Assembly (NCBI GenBank): GCA_039944535.1
Contig: JBDUYP010000025.1
Coordinates: forward strand, 1 to 64,000
Length of the DNA stretch: 64,000 nt
Direction of reading: 5' to 3'
Source: JAMZMI01 sp039944535
Lineage (GTDB): Bacteria > Bacteroidota > Bacteroidia > Cytophagales > Cyclobacteriaceae
Both the position numbers and the translations under genes were made by a program. Under the pieces are notes generated by a model. It did no database searches. It saw only the letters and a program-made list of their open reading frames with translations, and was not told the origin of the DNA. Positions within the stretch are counted from its first letter, which is position 1, and every line of letters begins with the position of its first letter. This document shows, piece by piece, positions 59,745 through 64,000 of the stretch.

Positions 59745-60535
59745 TATGCCTTGATCTTTTCTGCCTGCACCAAAAAACGGGTACCTACTGGTTTGCCCTC
59801 TAAAATATCTGTAATCACATTTTCCCTTTTGCCATTGGCGATGAAGGTCTCAACCCCAACCGCAGCAGATTTTTTCGCAATCTCATATTTCGACCCCATG
59901 CCTCCTCTGCCCTGAGTGGATTTTGTAGCTGATATAAAAGACATATGAAAATCATCCTTTTGATCAACGATGGCAACCAACTCTGCGCCGGCCTCACCCG
60001 GAGTGTCGGTAAACAAGCCATCCACATTGCTCAGTATGATTAATTTTTCGGCGGCTACCATCTGAGCGGTTAGTCCTGCCAGTTCATCATTATCTGTAAA
60101 CATGAGCTCGGTCAGTGACACCACATCGTTTTCATTCACTATTGGAACTATTCGCTGGCTAAGCAGACCCTCAAAACAATTGACCATATTCTGATAATGA
60201 TCTCCAGGCGCAAAATCCTCTTTCGTAGTTAAAACCTGAGAGCAAACAATGTCATATTCATGAAAAAGCTCATAGTAGCGCTTCATGAGTGACGCCTGCC
60301 CCACAGAAGACAAAACCTGCCTTCGGATGGCCTCATCTTCTATCTCACAATCTGATACAATCGCACGCCCAGCTCCCACTGCTCCGGAAGAAACCAGAAT
60401 TGGGCGCCAACCCAGATCTATCAATTTGGCCAACTGCACCACCACCTGACGGAAAATAGGCTTGTCCAAAGTACCATCCGCTTTGGTCAGCACATTGGTT
60501 CCCACTTTTACCACTATCCGCTTTTTCTTCTCCAT
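59744..60535 (-). CDS. proB: Glutamate 5-kinase, short form without PUA domain
   Basis: A 263-residue amino-acid-kinase-fold enzyme that phosphorylates glutamate on its gamma carboxyl, the first step of proline synthesis. Seen: IVVKVGTNVLTK, WRPILVSSGAVGAGRAIV, IVPIVNENDVVS, FTDNDELAGLTAQMVAAEKLIILSNVDGLFTDTPG and STQGRGGMGSKYEIAKKSAAVGVETFIANG. The C-terminal PUA domain of the Escherichia coli enzyme (367 residues) is absent, as in many other bacteria. The ATG at 60535 is preferred to the TTG three codons upstream. Feedback by proline is possible, as the kinase domain alone can carry it. Confidence 0.94.
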   Translation of the reverse strand: MEKKKRIVVKVGTNVLTKADGTLDKPIFRQVVVQLAKLIDLGWRPILVSSGAVGAGRAIVSDCEIEDEAIRRQVLSSVGQASLMKRYYELFHEYDIVCSQVLTTKEDFAPGDHYQNMVNCFEGLLSQRIVPIVNENDVVSLTELMFTDNDELAGLTAQMVAAEKLIILSNVDGLFTDTPGEAGAELVAIVDQKDDFHMSFISATKSTQGRGGMGSKYEIAKKSAAVGVETFIANGKRENVITDILEGKPVGTRFLVQAEKIKA

Positions 60536-60801
60536 AAAACGCAAAATTAATAATTAGAATGAAGGAAAAATTTCTTTCGCAAAATATTATTGATCAATTA
60601 GTCGATTTTCAAGAATTAAAAGCTAAAAAATCAAGAATGTTCCAAATTGGATTTCAAAATCATCTCTCCACCGCATCAATTTCCACATGTCATTCCAAAT
60701 GGAGCCTTACCCAACAGTGCGCGTTCTACAAAGTCTTTGCCCGTCGCAAAAGTGACGAGGTTTTGGATCCTGCATGAGCGTCCACCCAGAAACCTGTAAC
60801 A

Positions 60802-62706
60802 TCAGGAATCCATCTTCTCAACAGCAGCTTCCCATTGTGAGTTTGCCCTGTCCAGTTCCGACTTTTTAGCCTGATATTTGTTGTTGAGTTTCTCCATTTT
60901 TTGAGGATCGTTGAAGTTGTCCGGATCGGCCAACTTCTGTTCAAACGAAACGATCTCGTCTTCGAGCTTTCCTATCACCTCTTCTAACCGCTGTATTTCT
61001 TTTTCGAGTTGCTTATTGGGTTCTACTGTTTTGGGCTTGGTGTTTTCCTTTTTGGTTTTCGGCTCTTGAGAGGCTGTCGTCACATTATTGGATTGAGCCT
61101 GCTTTTTTTCCTGCTCCCGGGTGTACCACCTGTCCCATTCCTCATATGTACCCGGATACTCCTTTAGTTCATGGTTTTCTATCCACCATATTTTATTGGC
61201 GGTTTTAGATATAAAATCACGATCGTGAGAGACCACAAGGAACGTGCCCTCATACTGCTGCAACGCCTGCTCCAAAATACTCACCGATAATATATCAAGA
61301 TGGTTGGTAGGCTCATCGAGCAGCAGAAAGTTGGCCTCCGAAATCAATGTTTTGGCCAAAGCCACACGGGATTTTTCTCCCCCGGAAAGGACTTTTATTT
61401 TCTTAAAAACCTCATCATCGCTAAAGAGGAAACAACCCAACACTCCACGGAGCTCCATATCTGTTTTGCCGCTACCCGCTTGTTTGAGTTCTTCCAAAAT
61501 CTCATTGTCCACACCCAAAGATTCCAGCTGGTGCTGGGCGTAAAAGGTGTCAATCACATTGTGACCGGTCTCTACTTTTCCCTCGAAGGGCTCATTGTTA
61601 GTAATGATACGCAGCAATGTAGATTTCCCCTTTCCATTGGCCCCTACCAGAGCTATTTTATCACCGCGCTCGATTAGACCCTCTGCATTTTTAAGGATAT
61701 CCAGATCGCCATAAGACTTAGAGATATTTCGGAGCGTCTTTACTTGACGGCCAGACTTTATTTTGAAATTGAATTTGAAATTGACCTGCTGAGTGTCATC
61801 CACCACGGCTTCAATCCGATCCATTTTTTCAAGCATTTTCATGCGAGACTGTGCCTGTTTTGCCTTGGTGGCTTTGGCTTTAAACCGCTCTACGAACCTT
61901 TCGGCCTGACGAATTTTTTGCTGCTGATTTTCGAAAGCACTCTGCTGAATTTCATTGCGAAGTTCTTTTTCCGACTCATATTTATCATAATTACCCGGAT
62001 AAACATTGAGCTGAGCTGAATATACTTCCACTATCTTATTGACCGTGTTGTTCAAAAACTGCCTGTCGTGAGACACTACTATGATGGCTCCCTCGTAGGT
62101 CTGCAGGTATGTTTCAATCCACTTGATCGAAGGTAAATCAAGGTGGTTGGTAGGCTCATCGAGCATGAGTAGGGACGGCTTCTCCAAAAGCAATTTTGCG
62201 AGCATAACCCTCATTCTCCATCCTCCTGAAAACTCCCTAAGCGGTCTTTTCAAATCTTTGGTACTGAAACCGATCCCTTCCAAAATAGCTTCTGCTTTGG
62301 CCTGTAAGGCATAACCCTCATTGGTTTCAAACCTTTCCTGAAGCTTCGCCAAGCGATCCACTAGCGCATCATCGTACTCGGTTTCCATCTTTTTTAGGAT
62401 CTCATCAATCTGATGCTGCAGCCGTAGCGTCTCCTCGAAAGCTTGCATGGCCACTTCCAGTATAGAATCGTCGGATTGATAAGAAAGCAAATCCTGATTC
62501 AAAAAACCTATGGTTGTCTCCTTGCTCTTATTTATTTCTCCTCCCGACGGCTGTACTTCACCTACCATCATTTTGAGCAAAGTGGACTTGCCTGTTCCAT
62601 TTAGCCCAATCAGCCCAATGCGATCCTTCGGTGTGATGAAGAGAGAAGCCTCATCATAGAGTGCCCGATCGCCGATATAATAAGAAAGGTTATTGATGCT
62701 GATCAT
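60802..62706 (-). CDS. ABC-F family ATPase (Uup-like)
   Basis: A 634-residue soluble protein with two ABC domains in tandem and no membrane part. First: GLNGTGKSTLL, FSGGWRMRVMLAKLLLEKPSLLMLDEPTNHLD. Second: GANGKGKSTLLRI, LSGGEKSRVALAKTLISEANFLLLDEPTNHLD. The linker is the typical basic ABC-F helix (VERFKAKATKAKQAQSRMKMLEKMDRIE). The C-terminal Uup-like coiled coil runs about 560-630 (EKEIQRLEEVIGKLEDEIVSFEQKLAD). ABC-F proteins act on ribosomes to relieve stalls or in antibiotic resistance; the coiled-coil tail favours the housekeeping Uup/YdiF type. A well-placed -7 box lies 35 bp upstream. Monocistronic by spacing. Confidence 0.9.
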   Translation of the reverse strand: MISINNLSYYIGDRALYDEASLFITPKDRIGLIGLNGTGKSTLLKMMVGEVQPSGGEINKSKETTIGFLNQDLLSYQSDDSILEVAMQAFEETLRLQHQIDEILKKMETEYDDALVDRLAKLQERFETNEGYALQAKAEAILEGIGFSTKDLKRPLREFSGGWRMRVMLAKLLLEKPSLLMLDEPTNHLDLPSIKWIETYLQTYEGAIIVVSHDRQFLNNTVNKIVEVYSAQLNVYPGNYDKYESEKELRNEIQQSAFENQQQKIRQAERFVERFKAKATKAKQAQSRMKMLEKMDRIEAVVDDTQQVNFKFNFKIKSGRQVKTLRNISKSYGDLDILKNAEGLIERGDKIALVGANGKGKSTLLRIITNNEPFEGKVETGHNVIDTFYAQHQLESLGVDNEILEELKQAGSGKTDMELRGVLGCFLFSDDEVFKKIKVLSGGEKSRVALAKTLISEANFLLLDEPTNHLDILSVSILEQALQQYEGTFLVVSHDRDFISKTANKIWWIENHELKEYPGTYEEWDRWYTREQEKKQAQSNNVTTASQEPKTKKENTKPKTVEPNKQLEKEIQRLEEVIGKLEDEIVSFEQKLADPDNFNDPQKMEKLNNKYQAKKSELDRANSQWEAAVEKMDS

Positions 62707-62740
62707 GAATTGCCGCGTATTTTCAATTTAAAAATGAGTG

Positions 62741-62748
62741 CAAAAGTA
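62741..62748 (-). promoter_or_regulatory. -7 box for the ABC-F gene
   Basis: TACTTTTG on the minus strand (CAAAAGTA at 62741-62748) is a full match to TAnnTTTG, 35 bp upstream of the start. About 18-20 bp further upstream is GTTA, near the TTG -33 element but not exact. Confidence 0.55.
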
Positions 62749-62828
62749 AGGAAGTTGACTGCCTTTTAACAGTATGCCTCAATCCATAGTTATAGATTTT
62801 ATAAATTGGTCATCATAATCTAGTCGCT

Positions 62829-63971
62829 ATGTCTTTAAATCAAATTTTACCCCTCTTTCTACTTTTATTTTCTTTCGGGTGCAGCTCCGAAACCAAAGAA
62901 ACTTCAGACCCTACTGATCTCAATTCTACTGAAGGTTTACAGTTGGATCGGCTGGTTTTACCTGATGGATTCAAAATAGACGTTTATGCCCGGGTGAAAA
63001 GTGCCCGGTCTATGGCTATGGGAGATGATGGTACGCTGTTCATTGGCACTAGGGGGCATGACAAGGTGTATGCAGTAAAAGACACGGATGGAGATTTTAA
63101 AGCCGACGAAATCTACACGATTGCCTCCGATCTGCGGAACCCTAACGGAGTGGCTTTCAAAGATGGGGCACTCTACATTGCGGAAATAAGTAAGCTCTGG
63201 AAGTATGACAACATAGAAGCAACATTGAATAATCCTTATGGGAAAATCATCTATGACGATTACCCAACAGATGGTCATCATGGCTGGAAATACATTGCCT
63301 TTGGTCCTGATGGGAAACTCTATGTGCCAGTAGGAGCACCATGCAACATTTGCGAGAGTAAAAAAGAAATTTACGCTTCTATCACGAGAATGAATCCCGA
63401 CGGATCAGACAGAGAAGTTTATGCCAGTGGAGTGAGAAACACAGTGGGCTTTACCTGGCACCCTGAGACAGCAGAGATGTACTTTACTGACAATGGCCGT
63501 GATATGCTCGGTGATGACATCCCTCCCTGTGAGCTCAATCGGGCAACTGAAAAAGGTCAACATTTCGGCTATCCGTATTGCCACGGTGGCGACATCAAAG
63601 ACCCTGAGTATGGCGATAAACGCCCCTGTTCAGATTTTGTAAAACCCGTTCAAAAACTAGATCCGCACGTAGCACCTTTGGGATTGAAGTTCTACACCGG
63701 GGATATGTTTCCCGCAGCGTACAAAAATAAAATCCTGATAGCTGAGCACGGCTCTTGGAACAGGTCAGATAAGATAGGGTATCGAGTGACCATGGTCACG
63801 GAACTAAACGGAAAGGGTCAGAGCTACGAGCCGTTCATCTATGGCTGGCTCAATGAAACCGAGCAGACCTCATGGGGCCGCCCGGTAGATGTGCTGATAC
63901 TCAAAGATGGCTCGATCCTAATCTCTGACGACCAGAGCGGGACGATTTATAGGGTGAGTTATGAGGGCTAG
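62829..63971 (+). CDS. PQQ-dependent sugar dehydrogenase-like lipoprotein
   Basis: A 380-residue lipoprotein (SFGCSS lipobox at about residue 18) with a six-bladed beta-propeller of the PQQ-type soluble glucose/L-sorbosone dehydrogenase superfamily. Seen: LPDGFKIDVYARVKSARSMAMGDDGTLFIGTRG, PNGVAFKDGALYIAEISKLWKYD, GWKYIAFGPDGKLYVPVGAPCNICE, ASGVRNTVGFTWHPETAEMYFTDNGRDMLGDDIPPCELNR and ILIAEHGSWNRSDKIGYRVTMV. It would oxidise an aldose or sorbosone-like sugar in the periplasm. No cytochrome c domain is attached. It is divergent from the ABC-F gene and ends 29 bp before the window edge. Confidence 0.85.
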   Translation: MSLNQILPLFLLLFSFGCSSETKETSDPTDLNSTEGLQLDRLVLPDGFKIDVYARVKSARSMAMGDDGTLFIGTRGHDKVYAVKDTDGDFKADEIYTIASDLRNPNGVAFKDGALYIAEISKLWKYDNIEATLNNPYGKIIYDDYPTDGHHGWKYIAFGPDGKLYVPVGAPCNICESKKEIYASITRMNPDGSDREVYASGVRNTVGFTWHPETAEMYFTDNGRDMLGDDIPPCELNRATEKGQHFGYPYCHGGDIKDPEYGDKRPCSDFVKPVQKLDPHVAPLGLKFYTGDMFPAAYKNKILIAEHGSWNRSDKIGYRVTMVTELNGKGQSYEPFIYGWLNETEQTSWGRPVDVLILKDGSILISDDQSGTIYRVSYEG

Positions 63972-64000
63972 AAATAGACTCCCACCCCTATTTGTCCGAT

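Noticed and set aside
60559..60777. 72-codon plus-strand ORF between proB and the ABC-F gene
   Set aside because: The composition has no family, membrane or signal features, there is no clear ribosome site, and it nearly fills a 266-bp gap by chance. Kept out for lack of support.
1..64000. CRISPR arrays, tRNA and rRNA genes
   Set aside because: No regular spaced repeats or recognisable tRNA/rRNA sequence were found by reading; a covariance-model scan would be needed to exclude a divergent tRNA.

Overview
The window looks like a chromosomal segment of a marine Bacteroidota, probably Cytophagales-like. The signs are two SusC/SusD pairs, many SPII lipoproteins, a type IX secretion (T9SS) C-terminal domain, and several promoters with the TAnnTTTG -7 box of this phylum. 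No rRNA, tRNA, CRISPR array, transposase or phage gene was seen. The taxonomic call is an inference from gene content.

Region 1 (1-20334, all minus strand) is an alginate utilisation locus. Read in the direction of transcription it holds a GntR/FCD regulator, SusC, SusD and two PKD/jelly-roll surface lipoproteins. A strong terminator follows, then a secreted lyase with two PL7 domains, a PL17 oligoalginate lyase, KdgF, a hexuronate-type MFS transporter, two SDR reductases (one probably the DEH reductase), a TSUP permease, a PPi-type phosphofructokinase and two tandem KDG kinases, the second cut by the window edge. Together they bind alginate, cut it to monomer, linearise the monomer to DEH, reduce it to KDG and phosphorylate it for the Entner-Doudoroff route. 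A UxuR/ExuR-like operator lies upstream of the regulator.

Region 2 (20641-25483) separates the two sugar loci. A plus-strand pair encodes a 974-residue helical protein, with an NTPase-like domain whose P-loop lysine is lost and a C-terminal winged helix, followed one base later by an MscS channel. Next come two overlapping small membrane-protein genes bracketed by a short direct repeat.

Region 3 (25484-48539) is a laminarin (beta-1,3/1,6-glucan) locus. The minus-strand operon runs: glycan-binding lipoprotein, GH16, SusC, SusD, GPH-type transporter, clan GH-A lipoprotein, GH30, a large GH149-like phosphorylase, two GH17 enzymes without signal peptides, and a GH3 lipoprotein. Divergent from it is a membrane-anchored one-component regulator (beta-propeller, Y_Y_Y, TM, LuxR-type HTH).

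Region 4 (48619-64000) is mixed. It holds an OmpA-like protein; a sulfur module (Crp/Fnr regulator, SulP, DUF202, persulfide dioxygenase-rhodanese) with two matching operator/-7 pairs; a NavBac-type sodium channel; a MORN-repeat lipoprotein; a membrane LuxR-type protein; VOC and DUF4199 proteins; proB-proA-argD-like biosynthesis genes; an ABC-F ATPase; and a PQQ-type sugar dehydrogenase lipoprotein.

All family calls come from motifs, length and context read by eye. No database search was run.
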